In this document: positions 47,709-59,275 of the stretch, piece by piece | Layout of the letters: each line of letters starts with the position of its first letter | Numbering within the stretch: position 1 is the stretch's first letter | NCBI GenBank assembly: GCA_947474705.1 | Contig: CANJJS010000017.1 | Span: forward strand, 1 to 64,000 | Origin: Acetobacteraceae bacterium | Lineage (GTDB): Bacteria > Pseudomonadota > Alphaproteobacteria > Acetobacterales > Acetobacteraceae | Reading direction: 5' to 3' | Length of the DNA stretch: 64,000 nucleotides | Translations under genes and position numbers: made by a program | Notes under the pieces: generated by a model | What the model saw: only the letters and a program-made list of their open reading frames with translations | What the model was told of the DNA's origin: nothing | Databases searched by the model: none

Positions 47709-47775
47709 GGACCGGTTCCCCTGGATGACGATATCCCCGTAATTGCCACGCCAACCTGGCTTTGTCACAGGTGCT

Positions 47776-48681
47776 TCATCGCCGCCCGTTGGCCGCCGCC
47801 TTCGTCAGGAACGCGTCCGTCTCCGCGGCCAAGGGCAGACTGGTCTGACTGCCCGGTTTCATGCAGCAAAGCGCCGCCGCCGCCGTGCCGCGTTCCAGCG
47901 CCTCGTTCAGCGTCGCGCCCCGGTCGAGCGCGGCCGCCAGCACCCCGACGAAGCAATCGCCCGCGGCGGTGGTATCGGCCGGCACGATCCGGTGCGCGGG
48001 CAGAACCGTGACGCCTTCGTCCGACGCGGCCTCCAGCCCATCGCCGCCGAGTGTCCGGACAATCGCCACGCCCAGACGCGCGTGCAGCGCGGCGGCGCTG
48101 TCGCCGCAGCCCAGATGGGCGGCGAGCCAGGCGCTTTCGGTCTGGTTCACGGTGAGCAGATGCGATTTTCGCAATGCCGCTTCCGGTAGCGCCGCGGCCG
48201 GGGCGAGATTCAGGACAATCCGGACGCCGCGCGCATGGGCGCGGTGGATCAGCGCCTCCGTTTCCGCCGCAGTCACTTCCATTTGCAGCAACAGGATCGT
48301 GTCAGGGGTCAGCAGCGCATCCTCGATCTGGCTTTGCTGCGCCGCGAGATTGGCGCCGGACCCCACCGCGATGGCGTTGGCGCCGGAGGGATCGACCATG
48401 ACGGAGGCGCAACCAGTGCCGGTCTCGCTTTCCGCGACGCGGGTCAGATCGACGCCGGTGGCTTTCAGCAGCGACAGCGCCGTCTCCGCGATTGTATCGC
48501 GTCCCACCGCCCCGGCCATCGCGACCTTGGCGCCGTCGCGCGCCGCCGCCACGGCCTGGTTCGCGCCCTTGCCGCCCGGCTCGCTCCGGACCGACGCGGT
48601 CAGGACGGTTTCGCCGGGCGCGGGGATGCGCGGCACCGGGAAAATCAGATCGAGATTGATGGAGCCGAAGACGATGACCAT
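47776..48681 (-). CDS. rbsK: Ribokinase
   Basis: PfkB-family kinase phosphorylating ribose at O5. The start is the ATG at 48681 (MVIVFGSINLDLIFPVPRIPAPGETV), giving 301 residues; the upstream extension is noncoding. RSEPGGKGANQAVAAARDGAKVAMAGAVG is PfkB signature 1 and VPADTTAAGDCFVGVLAAAL is signature 2, with the catalytic aspartate in TTAAGDCF. NGANLIAV-type substrate motifs appear as DPSGANAIAVGSGANL. No rbsABC transporter is nearby. Some nucleoside or other sugar substrates are possible within the family. Confidence 0.86.
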   Translation of the reverse strand: MVIVFGSINLDLIFPVPRIPAPGETVLTASVRSEPGGKGANQAVAAARDGAKVAMAGAVGRDTIAETALSLLKATGVDLTRVAESETGTGCASVMVDPSGANAIAVGSGANLAAQQSQIEDALLTPDTILLLQMEVTAAETEALIHRAHARGVRIVLNLAPAAALPEAALRKSHLLTVNQTESAWLAAHLGCGDSAAALHARLGVAIVRTLGGDGLEAASDEGVTVLPAHRIVPADTTAAGDCFVGVLAAALDRGATLNEALERGTAAAALCCMKPGSQTSLPLAAETDAFLTKAAANGRR

Positions 48682-48972
48682 GCGCGTGTTTATCCTCCGG
48701 CGCGCTTCCGTCGAACAGCGGGTACATCGGCGCGGGCGCGTGCCAGCGGCCATCGTACTGGAATATCGCCGGGAGCGGGAGAGACGAAGCTGCTCGCGCC
48801 TGTTCCCGAGGTGTCGCGTTTGGATGCGCGCGGGATTTTCGATCGTTCCGGCGGGTATACAGTGCATGGTGGAGGGACCGCGGGAGACCGTGGAGTGGCC
48901 GGCCGGTGCGGTGTGGCCGTCTCGCGAGCGCGCGGTGCGGGACAAGATCGCGGCATGGACCAGCGGGATCGT

Positions 48973-52467
<3,495 letters not shown>

Positions 52468-52490
52468 GCATCCTCCTCGACCGCCCCGCC

Positions 52491-53105
52491 CTACGCGCCC
52501 GGGACCAGTTTACGGAACGCGTCGAAATTCATTTCGCCCACGTGTTTCTTTCCGTCGATCACGAAGCTGGGGGTGGAATCGATCTTCCATTTGTCGGTGA
52601 AGGCCTGTTGCTGCCTGATGATCCAGGTTTTCAGGCCGTCGTCGGCGATCGCCTTGTCGAAGGTCGCGCGGTTCATCCCGGCGAGCCCGGCGGTCTTCCA
52701 AATTTCCTCCGTGCGGTTGACGTCGCGGGCGAAGGCCCAGCGGTCCTGCGTCGCGAGCAAGGCATCGACGAAAGCCGCATAGCGGTCCGGCGGCAGATAC
52801 CGCGCGACCTGCGCCGCCTGCAACGCGACCTGGTCCAGCGGGTAGTCCTGAAACACCCAGCGGATTTTGCCGGTGTCGATCAGCGCCGATTTCACCACCG
52901 GGTAGGTCGTGGCGGCGAAGGCGGCGCAATGCGAGCAGGTGAGCGAGAAAAACTCCTGCACCACCACTTTCGCGTCGGGGCTGCCGACCGAGCGCTCGGT
53001 CTGCGCCGATTCGTCGGCGGCACGCGCGGGCGAGACCGCGCCGATGCTCTGGAGCATGGCGCCACCGGCGACAACAGTTAGTAGGTTTCGGCGTGTGGAG
53101 AGCAT
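52491..53105 (-). CDS. DsbA-family periplasmic thiol oxidoreductase
   Basis: A 204-residue thioredoxin-fold protein with an export signal that has a twin-arginine look (STRRNLLTVVAGGAMLQSIGAVSPARAA). The active site is C57-S-H-C60 in FFSLTCSHCAAF. A helical insertion (KSALIDTGKIRWVFQDYPLDQVALQAAQVARYL) and cis-Pro loop DSTPSFVIDGKK follow, typical of DsbA/BdbD-like proteins. Probably introduces or shuffles disulfides in exported proteins. The dciA/dsbA-like/smc order is common in alphaproteobacteria. Confidence 0.9.
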   Translation of the reverse strand: MLSTRRNLLTVVAGGAMLQSIGAVSPARAADESAQTERSVGSPDAKVVVQEFFSLTCSHCAAFAATTYPVVKSALIDTGKIRWVFQDYPLDQVALQAAQVARYLPPDRYAAFVDALLATQDRWAFARDVNRTEEIWKTAGLAGMNRATFDKAIADDGLKTWIIRQQQAFTDKWKIDSTPSFVIDGKKHVGEMNFDAFRKLVPGA

Positions 53106-53112
53106 GATGACC

Positions 53113-53601
53113 TCAAGATCTTGTACGTGGTTGTTTTCCGAGTCGGGAAGCGGATTCGGTGAGCACGGCGCGCCCCAGCCCGGCGAGGGCGGCGCGAAGG
53201 GGGCCTTCGGGCAGATCGGCGACGGCGTCGTCGGCGGCTTTGACCGTGGCCGGGGTCGGACGCGGCGCGGCGCGGGCTGGCGGGCGGATGGTTCTGGTCT
53301 GGACGAAACGGAGGCGTTGGACGGTTTGGTTGCCGAGATACTGGTTGATGCGCGCGGTCAGTTCGACCGAGAGGTGTTGCAGTTCCATGGCCACCGGGCC
53401 GGAACAGGCGATGGTCAGCGACCCCTGTCCCAGCTTTTTCGGGGTCGTGGCGTCTGCCAGGGACGGGCCGACGATGCCCGGCCATGCCTCCATCAGTTGC
53501 GCCACGCCCGGTCCGGCCTGGGCAAAGGCGGGTTTGACGAGGGCAGGGACGAGCGCGGCGAGGGGCCGGGGGCCGTGGACGGGCCGCCAGTCCTTCGTCA
53601 T
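53113..53601 (-). CDS. dciA: DciA-like replicative helicase loader (DUF721)
   Basis: DUF721 protein of the DciA family, the ancestral loader of the DnaB helicase in bacteria without DnaC/DnaI. The conserved core is LVKPAFAQAGPGVAQLMEAWPGIVGPSLADATTPKKLGQGSLTIACSGPVAMELQHLSVELTARINQYLG, followed by an Arg/Pro-rich flexible tail. I choose the ATG at 53601 (MTKDWRPVHGPRP). The alternative at 53628 would overlap the mutY start codon in CATG. The gene is divergent from mutY with at most 25 bp between starts. Confidence 0.8.
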   Translation of the reverse strand: MTKDWRPVHGPRPLAALVPALVKPAFAQAGPGVAQLMEAWPGIVGPSLADATTPKKLGQGSLTIACSGPVAMELQHLSVELTARINQYLGNQTVQRLRFVQTRTIRPPARAAPRPTPATVKAADDAVADLPEGPLRAALAGLGRAVLTESASRLGKQPRTRS

Positions 53602-53626
53602 ATCCCGTCCCGTGACATCCTTACCC

Positions 53627-54661
53627 ATGTTCCCCGCTTCCGCCCTGCTGTCCTGGTACGACCGTCACCGCCGCAAGCTCCCCTGGCGCGCCGAACCCGG
53701 CGGGATCGCGGATCCCTACCGGGTCTGGCTGTCGGAGATCATGCTGCAACAGACGACCGTGACGGCGGTCATACCTTACTATGAGAACTTCGTAAGCCGG
53801 TTCCCGACGGTGGAAGCGCTGGCGGCGGCGGATCTGAACGATGTGCTCAGCCAATGGGCGGGCCTGGGGTATTACGCGCGGGCCCGGAACCTGCATGCCT
53901 GCGCGAAGGCGGTGGCGGCGATGGGCGGCTTCCCCGGGACCGTCGAGGGTCTGCGGTCGCTGCCGGGAATCGGTCCCTATACGGCGGCGGCGGTGGCGGC
54001 GATCGGGTTCGGCGTGCCGGCGGTGCCTGTGGACGGGAACGTCGAGCGGGTGACGTCCCGTCTGTTCGCGATTCTCGACGTGCTGCCTGGCGCGCGGAAA
54101 GCGATCGGGGCGGCGGCTTCGCTGTTGGGGGAGGACCCGGACGCGCGCGCCAGGCCCAGCGATTTCGCGCAGGCATTGTTCGATCTGGGGGCGTCGGTGT
54201 GCTCGTCCGGGCAGCCGGCGTGCGGGGTTTGTCCGTGGATGGAACCTTGTTTGGGCCGGCGTGCCGGGATCGCGGCGGAATTGCCGCGGAAGGCGGCGAA
54301 GAAAGCGCGGCCGCTGAGACATGGGGTGTCGTTCTGGGTGACGGATGGGGCGGGGAATGTGCTGCTGCGGCGGCGGCCGGCGTCGGGGTTGTTAGGTGGG
54401 ATGGTGGAGTTGCCGGGAACGCCGTGGCGCGACGCGGAATGGGCCTTCGAGGAGGCCGCGGAATTCGCCCCGGTGGCGGCGAACTGGCGTCCCATGGGCC
54501 AGGTGCGGCACGGGTTCACGCATTTCGAACTGACGATCGAATTGTTCGCGGCCGAAGTGGCGGAGATCGGCGGCGAGGGGTTTTCGCATGCGGTCTCCGG
54601 GCTGGGAGACCTGGCGTTGCCCTCGGTGATGCGGAAATGCGTGGCGGTGGCGGGCGGGTGA
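53627..54661 (+). CDS. mutY: A/G-specific adenine glycosylase MutY
   Basis: Base-excision repair enzyme that removes adenine opposite 8-oxoguanine. 344 residues from the ATG at 53627. Catalytic E37 in SEIMLQQTTV, helix-hairpin-helix LPGIGPYTAAAV, catalytic D136 in VPVDGNVERV, and 4Fe-4S ligands C192, C199, C202 and C208 in the C-x6-C-x2-C-x5-C pattern. The C-terminal NUDIX-like domain (VSFWVTDGAGNVLLRRRP..., HGFTHFELTIELFAAE) recognises 8-oxoG. The region before the start is the dciA gene antisense, so the longer ORF is a shadow. Confidence 0.95.
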   Translation: MFPASALLSWYDRHRRKLPWRAEPGGIADPYRVWLSEIMLQQTTVTAVIPYYENFVSRFPTVEALAAADLNDVLSQWAGLGYYARARNLHACAKAVAAMGGFPGTVEGLRSLPGIGPYTAAAVAAIGFGVPAVPVDGNVERVTSRLFAILDVLPGARKAIGAAASLLGEDPDARARPSDFAQALFDLGASVCSSGQPACGVCPWMEPCLGRRAGIAAELPRKAAKKARPLRHGVSFWVTDGAGNVLLRRRPASGLLGGMVELPGTPWRDAEWAFEEAAEFAPVAANWRPMGQVRHGFTHFELTIELFAAEVAEIGGEGFSHAVSGLGDLALPSVMRKCVAVAGG

Positions 54662-54793
54662 TCGCGGCGAAGGTCCGAGCGTATCCGGAAAGCCGGCGTG
54701 TCAAAATCACTTTCATCTGGATCGCACGTTGAAATCCCGTATTTTGCATCGGGCGCTTCGTGGCTACCCCTGGCCTACGGAAGGAGAGACGTC

Positions 54794-55009
54794 ATGCGGT
54801 ACACCGTGATCCTGGAACAGGAAAGCAACGGTGGATACGTCGTCAGCGTGCCCGCGCTGCCGGGATGCGTGAGCCAGGGAGACAGCCGGACCGAGGCGCT
54901 CTCCAACATTCGGGAGGCCGTCCAACTCTACCTGGACGATTGTATTGACTCTGGCGAGCCAATTCCAACGGAAGCGGGCAGGGAAATCGTCGAGGTGGAC
55001 GCCGCGTAA
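54794..55009 (+). CDS. hicB: HicB-family antitoxin
   Basis: A 71-residue partial-RNase H-fold HicB protein: MRYTVILEQESNGGYVVSVPALPGCVSQGD, then TEALSNIREAVQLYLDDCIDSGEPIP. The start at 54794 follows AAGGAGAG; the extra 32 residues in the ORF track are promoter sequence. It has no added DNA-binding domain at the C-terminus, so regulation by HicB alone is uncertain. It precedes hicA, the reverse of the E. coli hicA-hicB order but common elsewhere. Confidence 0.88.
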   Translation: MRYTVILEQESNGGYVVSVPALPGCVSQGDSRTEALSNIREAVQLYLDDCIDSGEPIPTEAGREIVEVDAA

Positions 55010-55023
55010 GCGAAGCACGAACC

Positions 55024-55254
55024 ATGGCGAAGCTTCCGCCGGGCCTTTCGGGTCGAGAGGTACGCGCGGCGCTGGACCGCGCGGGGTTCATGTTCCGGCG
55101 GCAGGCTGGCAGTCATTTGATACTTGGGCGAGATGACCCGCATCTGCGCGTGTTCGTGCCGGATCATCGGGACATCCGTTTGGGTACGCTTCGCCACATC
55201 GTCGCGGACGCAGGGCTCACGGTCGACGAATTCGTGAATTTGCTCAGAAAATGA
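55024..55254 (+). CDS. hicA: HicA-family mRNA interferase toxin
   Basis: A 76-residue double-stranded-RNA-binding-fold HicA toxin that cleaves mRNA. LSGREVRAALDRAGFMFRRQAGSHLILGR holds the catalytic histidine H31 in GSH, and RDIRLGTLRHIVADAGLTVDEF is the C-terminal helix. It starts 14 bp after hicB with a weak ribosome site, which would keep toxin below antitoxin. Complete and probably functional. Confidence 0.9.
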   Translation: MAKLPPGLSGREVRAALDRAGFMFRRQAGSHLILGRDDPHLRVFVPDHRDIRLGTLRHIVADAGLTVDEFVNLLRK

Positions 55255-55395
55255 GGTGCCGCGCGCGGCTCACTCGCCCGGCCCATGAGGAGGGGAGGAA
55301 GAAGCCTCCCGCGGTGCACTCACCCGAGTGAGCGCATTCTGACCACGCCGCTCGCCAAGGAGCAGCGCACACCTGGGCGTTCTTACATTGGATCG

Positions 55396-55421
55396 CCCTC
55401 CCCCCGTCGCCGGGGAGAGGG
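55396..55421. repeat. 11-bp stem-loop between convergent genes
   Basis: CCCTCCCCCCG and CGGGGAGAGGG pair with one mismatch around TCGC. It lies 14 bp after the stop of the thiamine-diphosphate enzyme gene and 142 bp after hicA, so it may help end both transcripts, but there is no T-run on either side. Confidence 0.55.
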
Positions 55422-55435
55422 GACATCATCCGCGT

Positions 55436-57073
55436 TCAGAACTTGGAAACGCGGGTTTCCTTCGACGTGATGAACTCCAGCAGCGCGGGCGTGCCGTTCT
55501 GCGTCTGCTCGATGCCGCGCTTGATCGCCGCGCGGATCTGATCCGGCTGGGTCACGCGCTCGCCATACCCGCCGAACGCCTTCGCCATGTCGGCGTAGTT
55601 GCCGGAGATATCGGTCGAACGATACTTCTCGGTCGAGATCGGCATGACCTTCAGTTCGATCGCCATCGAGAAGTTGTTCAGCAGGATCGAGAGGATCGGA
55701 ATGCGCTCGCGCACCGCGGTTTCGAAGTCCATGCCGGTGAAACCGATCGCGGCGTCGCCCCAGAGGTTCATGCAGAGCTTGTCCGGCTTCGCCAGCTTCG
55801 CGCCCATGGCGAGGCCGAGGCCCATGCCGAGCTGCGTCGTCTTACCCCAGCCGATATAGGACATCGGCGTCGTGGAATTCCAGAACGGCGAGATCTGGTC
55901 GCGCGGGCTGCCGGCATCGTGGGTGATGATGCAGTTGTCCATGCCGACGACTTCGCTGACCATGGCATGAAGGTCCCGGATGACCCGGTACGGGTTCAAC
56001 GGTGCCTCGTTGAAGTCGATCAGCGGCTGCCACTTCGCCATCCATTCCGCGCGGACGGCGGCGATTTCGGCCACCGTGTCGCGGCAGTCGCGGTTCGCCT
56101 TGATGGTCTGGCGCAACTCGCCGATCAACGCCTGAAGCGTCAGTTTGGCGTCGCCGACCAGCCCGACATCGCTGACCACGTCCTTGTTCAGGTGGTTCGG
56201 GTCGAGCGTGGCGTGAACGAATTTCTTGCCCTTCGGGAACTTGATGCCGAAGTTCGTTTCCGTGAACGAGCACCCGATGCCGATCACCAGATCCGTCTTT
56301 TGCAGGAAGTGGTTCAACTGCCCAGGGATCGCGTTGCCGCCGGATCCGAGCGACAGAGGATGCGTTTCCGGGAACGAGCTTTTGCCGCCAAGGCTGGTGG
56401 TGACTGGCGCGCCCAGAAGCTCGGCGAGTTCGCGCAGCTCGGCCCATGCCTCGGCCCACTGAACGCCGGTGCCAGAGTAAATAATCGGGCATTTGGCGGC
56501 GAGGATCGCGGCGGCGGCCTTACGGACGTCGACCGGATCGGGGCCGTATTTATGGACGCCGACGGGCTGGTAGTCGATGTCGCCGATTTCCTCGTTCCAG
56601 ATATCGGTCGGGATTTCGACGATCGCCGGCCCAGAGCGGCCGTTGCGGATGTTACTGAACGCGCGACGCATGATGTTACACAGCTCGTTCGGCACGATCA
56701 CCTGTTCGGCGATCTTGGCGACGGAGCGCATGTTGCGCGTGGAGGAGAAGTTGGGATCGATCTGGGAGATGCGGCGGGCATAGCCCTGCGGCAGCACCAG
56801 CATCGGCACGGATTCGGAATAAGCCTGCGCGACGCCGCCATAGGCGTTCTCCGCGCCGGGCCCGTGCTGCATGCAGAAGGCGCCGATTTTGCGGCCCGAG
56901 GTGACGCGCGAAATGGCGTCGGCCATGTGCAGGCCAATGCGCTCCTGCCGGACGATGATCGGGCGGATGTCCGCCGCCGCGGCGTATTCGAGCAGATGGT
57001 TGACGGGGTAGCCGCAGAGGATCTCGATTCCCTCCCGCTTCATGATTTCCGCGATTGCGTCACCGACTTTCAT
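55436..57073 (-). CDS. Thiamine-diphosphate-dependent enzyme, acetolactate synthase-like
   Basis: A 545-residue three-domain ThDP enzyme. The start is the ATG at 57073 (MKVGDAIAEIMKREGIEILCGYPVNHLLEYA). The cofactor-activating glutamate is in IIVRQERIGLHMADAISRVT. The ThDP/Mg motif is NLWGDAAIGFTGMDFETAVRERIPILSILLNN. The middle domain has CPIIYSGTGVQWAEAWAELRELAELLGAPVTTSLGGKSSFPETHPLSLGSGG. It is not the biosynthetic IlvB, which is longer and paired with ilvN; similar proteins act on 2-oxoacids or sulfonates or as oxalyl-CoA decarboxylase-like enzymes. Placed 100 bp after a Bug-type binding protein gene, suggesting use of an imported carboxylate. Confidence 0.85.
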   Translation of the reverse strand: MKVGDAIAEIMKREGIEILCGYPVNHLLEYAAAADIRPIIVRQERIGLHMADAISRVTSGRKIGAFCMQHGPGAENAYGGVAQAYSESVPMLVLPQGYARRISQIDPNFSSTRNMRSVAKIAEQVIVPNELCNIMRRAFSNIRNGRSGPAIVEIPTDIWNEEIGDIDYQPVGVHKYGPDPVDVRKAAAAILAAKCPIIYSGTGVQWAEAWAELRELAELLGAPVTTSLGGKSSFPETHPLSLGSGGNAIPGQLNHFLQKTDLVIGIGCSFTETNFGIKFPKGKKFVHATLDPNHLNKDVVSDVGLVGDAKLTLQALIGELRQTIKANRDCRDTVAEIAAVRAEWMAKWQPLIDFNEAPLNPYRVIRDLHAMVSEVVGMDNCIITHDAGSPRDQISPFWNSTTPMSYIGWGKTTQLGMGLGLAMGAKLAKPDKLCMNLWGDAAIGFTGMDFETAVRERIPILSILLNNFSMAIELKVMPISTEKYRSTDISGNYADMAKAFGGYGERVTQPDQIRAAIKRGIEQTQNGTPALLEFITSKETRVSKF

Positions 57074-57173
57074 GCGACCGTTCTCCCTTTTGCTGGATTT
57101 CAAGCTGATATCGGGGGGCAAGGTAAAGGCGGGGGGGCGCGAAGGCAACCGGACGCCGCGCGCCCGCCAGAGG

Positions 57174-58145
57174 TCAGTCCACGACGATTTTCTGCTCGCG
57201 GATGATTTTTTTGTAGTGCGCGTCGTCCGCCAGATAGAATTCCTTCAGTTCCTTCAACGGCAGGGACCGCACGGCGAAGCCGAGTTCCATCAGTTTCGCC
57301 CGCATCTCGGGACGCGCGCCGATCTCCGCCACGGCCTTGTTCAGCTTTTCCTTGATCTCCTGGGGGATGCCCAGCGGGCCGTAGAAGCCTTGCCAGACCG
57401 GAGCGTTCACCGCCTCGAACCCCAGTTCGCCGATGGTGGGGACATCGGGAAAATCCGGATGCCGCTCCGGCGCGAACATGGCCAGCATCCGCAACTTGCC
57501 GGCCTTCACGTGCGGGAAGCCATTCAGTTCGATGATGGAATCGATGACACCCGCCAGCAGATCGTTCAACGCGGCGGCGTTGCCGGTGTAGGGGATGCTC
57601 AGGAACTCCGTGCCCGTCAGGCCGCCGAGATATTTCATCCGCAGATCGGTCGGGCTGCCGACCCCGGACCCGCCATAGGAGATTTTGCCCGGATTGGCCT
57701 TGGCCAAGGCAAGAAATTCCTTCAGATCGCGCGCGGTGTTTTTCGGCCCGACCATCAGGCCGGAGACATACATCGTCGTCATCGCGATCGGATCGACATC
57801 GGCCGCCTGATAGGGAACCTTGCGCAGGTTCGCGACGGTGGTGACAACAGTCGAGGCGCACATGCACAGCGTATAACCGTTCGGCGGCGACTTTAGAACC
57901 GACTCGAGCCCGATCGCGCCCCCTGCTCCCCCCCGGTTCTCCACCACGAAAGGCTGCCCCAGCATCTGCGACAACGCCTGGGCGTAGGGCCGCGCGACCG
58001 TGTCGTTGGCGCCACCGGGCGGGAACGGCACCACCAGCTTCACCGTCGTCTTCGGCCAGTCCGTCTCCGCCTTGGCGGGCGCGAGGCCGGCGCTCCACAG
58101 GGCCAGCGCGAAGACCAGGGATCGCGCGAACATCGAAGGTTTCAT
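57174..58145 (-). CDS. Bug-family (TctC-like) periplasmic solute-binding protein
   Basis: A 323-residue tripartite-tricarboxylate-type binding protein. Signal peptide MKPSMFARSLVFALALWSAGLAPAKA. VKLVVPFPPGGANDTVARPYAQALSQMLGQPFVVENRGGAGGAIG is the diagnostic ligand-binding loop of Bug proteins. PNGYTLCM and DVPTIGELGFEAVNAPVWQGFYGPLGIPQEI follow. The start at 58145 gives a proper signal peptide. No TctA/TctB membrane subunits are adjacent, common for Bug proteins, which may serve sensing or use distant permeases. Likely ligand a carboxylate, unproven. Confidence 0.88.
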   Translation of the reverse strand: MKPSMFARSLVFALALWSAGLAPAKAETDWPKTTVKLVVPFPPGGANDTVARPYAQALSQMLGQPFVVENRGGAGGAIGLESVLKSPPNGYTLCMCASTVVTTVANLRKVPYQAADVDPIAMTTMYVSGLMVGPKNTARDLKEFLALAKANPGKISYGGSGVGSPTDLRMKYLGGLTGTEFLSIPYTGNAAALNDLLAGVIDSIIELNGFPHVKAGKLRMLAMFAPERHPDFPDVPTIGELGFEAVNAPVWQGFYGPLGIPQEIKEKLNKAVAEIGARPEMRAKLMELGFAVRSLPLKELKEFYLADDAHYKKIIREQKIVVD

Positions 58146-58310
58146 GGTGTTGTTTCTCTCCGTCGTGCCCCCGGGGCCCTTGGTTTCTCCGGCCGATGCG
58201 TCCGGCACCGTACCCAAAACCTATCAGACCCGGCCCGCGCCCGAAATGCCCGGCTGGGTCAGTCCGGCGTCCGCGCCGATGACCGCGCCGATCTCCTGCT
58301 TCCGACGTTA

Positions 58311-58345
58311 GGAGGGTATATCGCGGCGATGGAGGGTAGATCGCG
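58311..58345. repeat. Two direct copies of a 15-bp sequence
   Basis: GGAGGGTATATCGCG (58311-58325) and GGAGGGTAGATCGCG (58331-58345) start 20 bp apart, about two helical turns. They lie in the 344-bp divergent region 58146-58489 between the Bug protein and the SDR, where tandem binding of a regulator is possible. Nothing else recognisable is seen in that region. Confidence 0.5.
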
Positions 58346-58489
58346 CATCCTCGCGGAATTTCCCGATCGGCCTCAGGTCACGTTGAGCGGATTGGCCGAG
58401 GATCGCGAAGCACTCACGGCCAAAAACGAATCATTCCGGTATAGTGGCGCGGTCGAAGCCCCACCGGCGAAAACCGAAAGGACCGGCCC

Positions 58490-59254
58490 ATGTCCCAACC
58501 CGCCCCCCGGACGTTTCTTGTCACCGGCGCCGCCAGCGGCATTGGCGCCGCGATTTGTCGCGCCGTCGCCGCGCCCAATGTCGCGCTGCTGATCCACACC
58601 CGCCGCAACCGCGACGGCGCCGAGGCCGTGGCCCGGACCGCGCGGGCGGCCGGGGCGGAGACGGAGGTTGTGCTGGCGGACCTCGTTGAACCCGCGGCGG
58701 CCGGCGTTCTGGTCGAACGGGCGCTGGCGCGGTTCGGGCGGCTGGATGTGCTGGTGTCCAACGCGGGATTCGCGGACCGGACGCCGGTCGCGGCGTTGAC
58801 GGACGCGGCGATGACGGCGTCGATGGAGGCGATTCAAGGAGCATTCTTTCGACTCGCGCGCGCGGCTATTCCACATTTACGGGCCGGAATCGATCCGCGC
58901 GTGGTCGCGGTGTCCAGTTTCGTCGCCCACACCTGGCGGACGAATGTCGCGACGTTTCCCGCCTCCGCGGCGGCGAAGGCGGGGTTGGAGGCGCTGGTGC
59001 GCGCGCTGGCGGTCGAACTGGGCCCGGACCGCGTGGCGGTCAACGCGGTGGTGCCGGGGTTCATTCGCAAGGACAGCGGCGCGCACCGGGCGATCGGTCC
59101 GGCGGCGCTCGCCGATCAGACCGTCCATATCCCGATGGGGCGGATTGGGTTACCGGAGGATGTGGCGGCGGCGGTGGCGTTTTTGGCCTCGCCCGCCGCC
59201 GGTTACATCACGGGACAGACCTTGCATGTCGATGGCGGGATCGTCATGCGATAG
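58490..59254 (+). CDS. SDR-family protein with altered catalytic tyrosine
   Basis: A 254-residue short-chain dehydrogenase fold: cofactor motif TGAASGIG, SNAG, a serine in VSSFVAH, and the C-terminal GRIGLPEDVAAAVAFLASPAAGYITGQTLHVDGGIVMR of FabG-like members. At the YxxxK position the sequence is SAAAK (S159, K163): the catalytic tyrosine is replaced by serine, read clearly as TCC GCG GCG GCG AAG. Either the protein is not a classical SDR enzyme or another residue serves. Monocistronic and divergent from the Bug gene; convergent with the XrtA locus. Confidence 0.85.
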   Translation: MSQPAPRTFLVTGAASGIGAAICRAVAAPNVALLIHTRRNRDGAEAVARTARAAGAETEVVLADLVEPAAAGVLVERALARFGRLDVLVSNAGFADRTPVAALTDAAMTASMEAIQGAFFRLARAAIPHLRAGIDPRVVAVSSFVAHTWRTNVATFPASAAAKAGLEALVRALAVELGPDRVAVNAVVPGFIRKDSGAHRAIGPAALADQTVHIPMGRIGLPEDVAAAVAFLASPAAGYITGQTLHVDGGIVMR

Positions 59255-59275
59255 CGTTTCGGCGCCGCGCTCCCA

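Noticed and set aside
46891-47754. N-terminal extension of the Xre antitoxin ORF to 432 aa
   Set aside because: Low-complexity shadow of the FAH-family gene; a near-perfect Shine-Dalgarno sits before the ATG at 46890.
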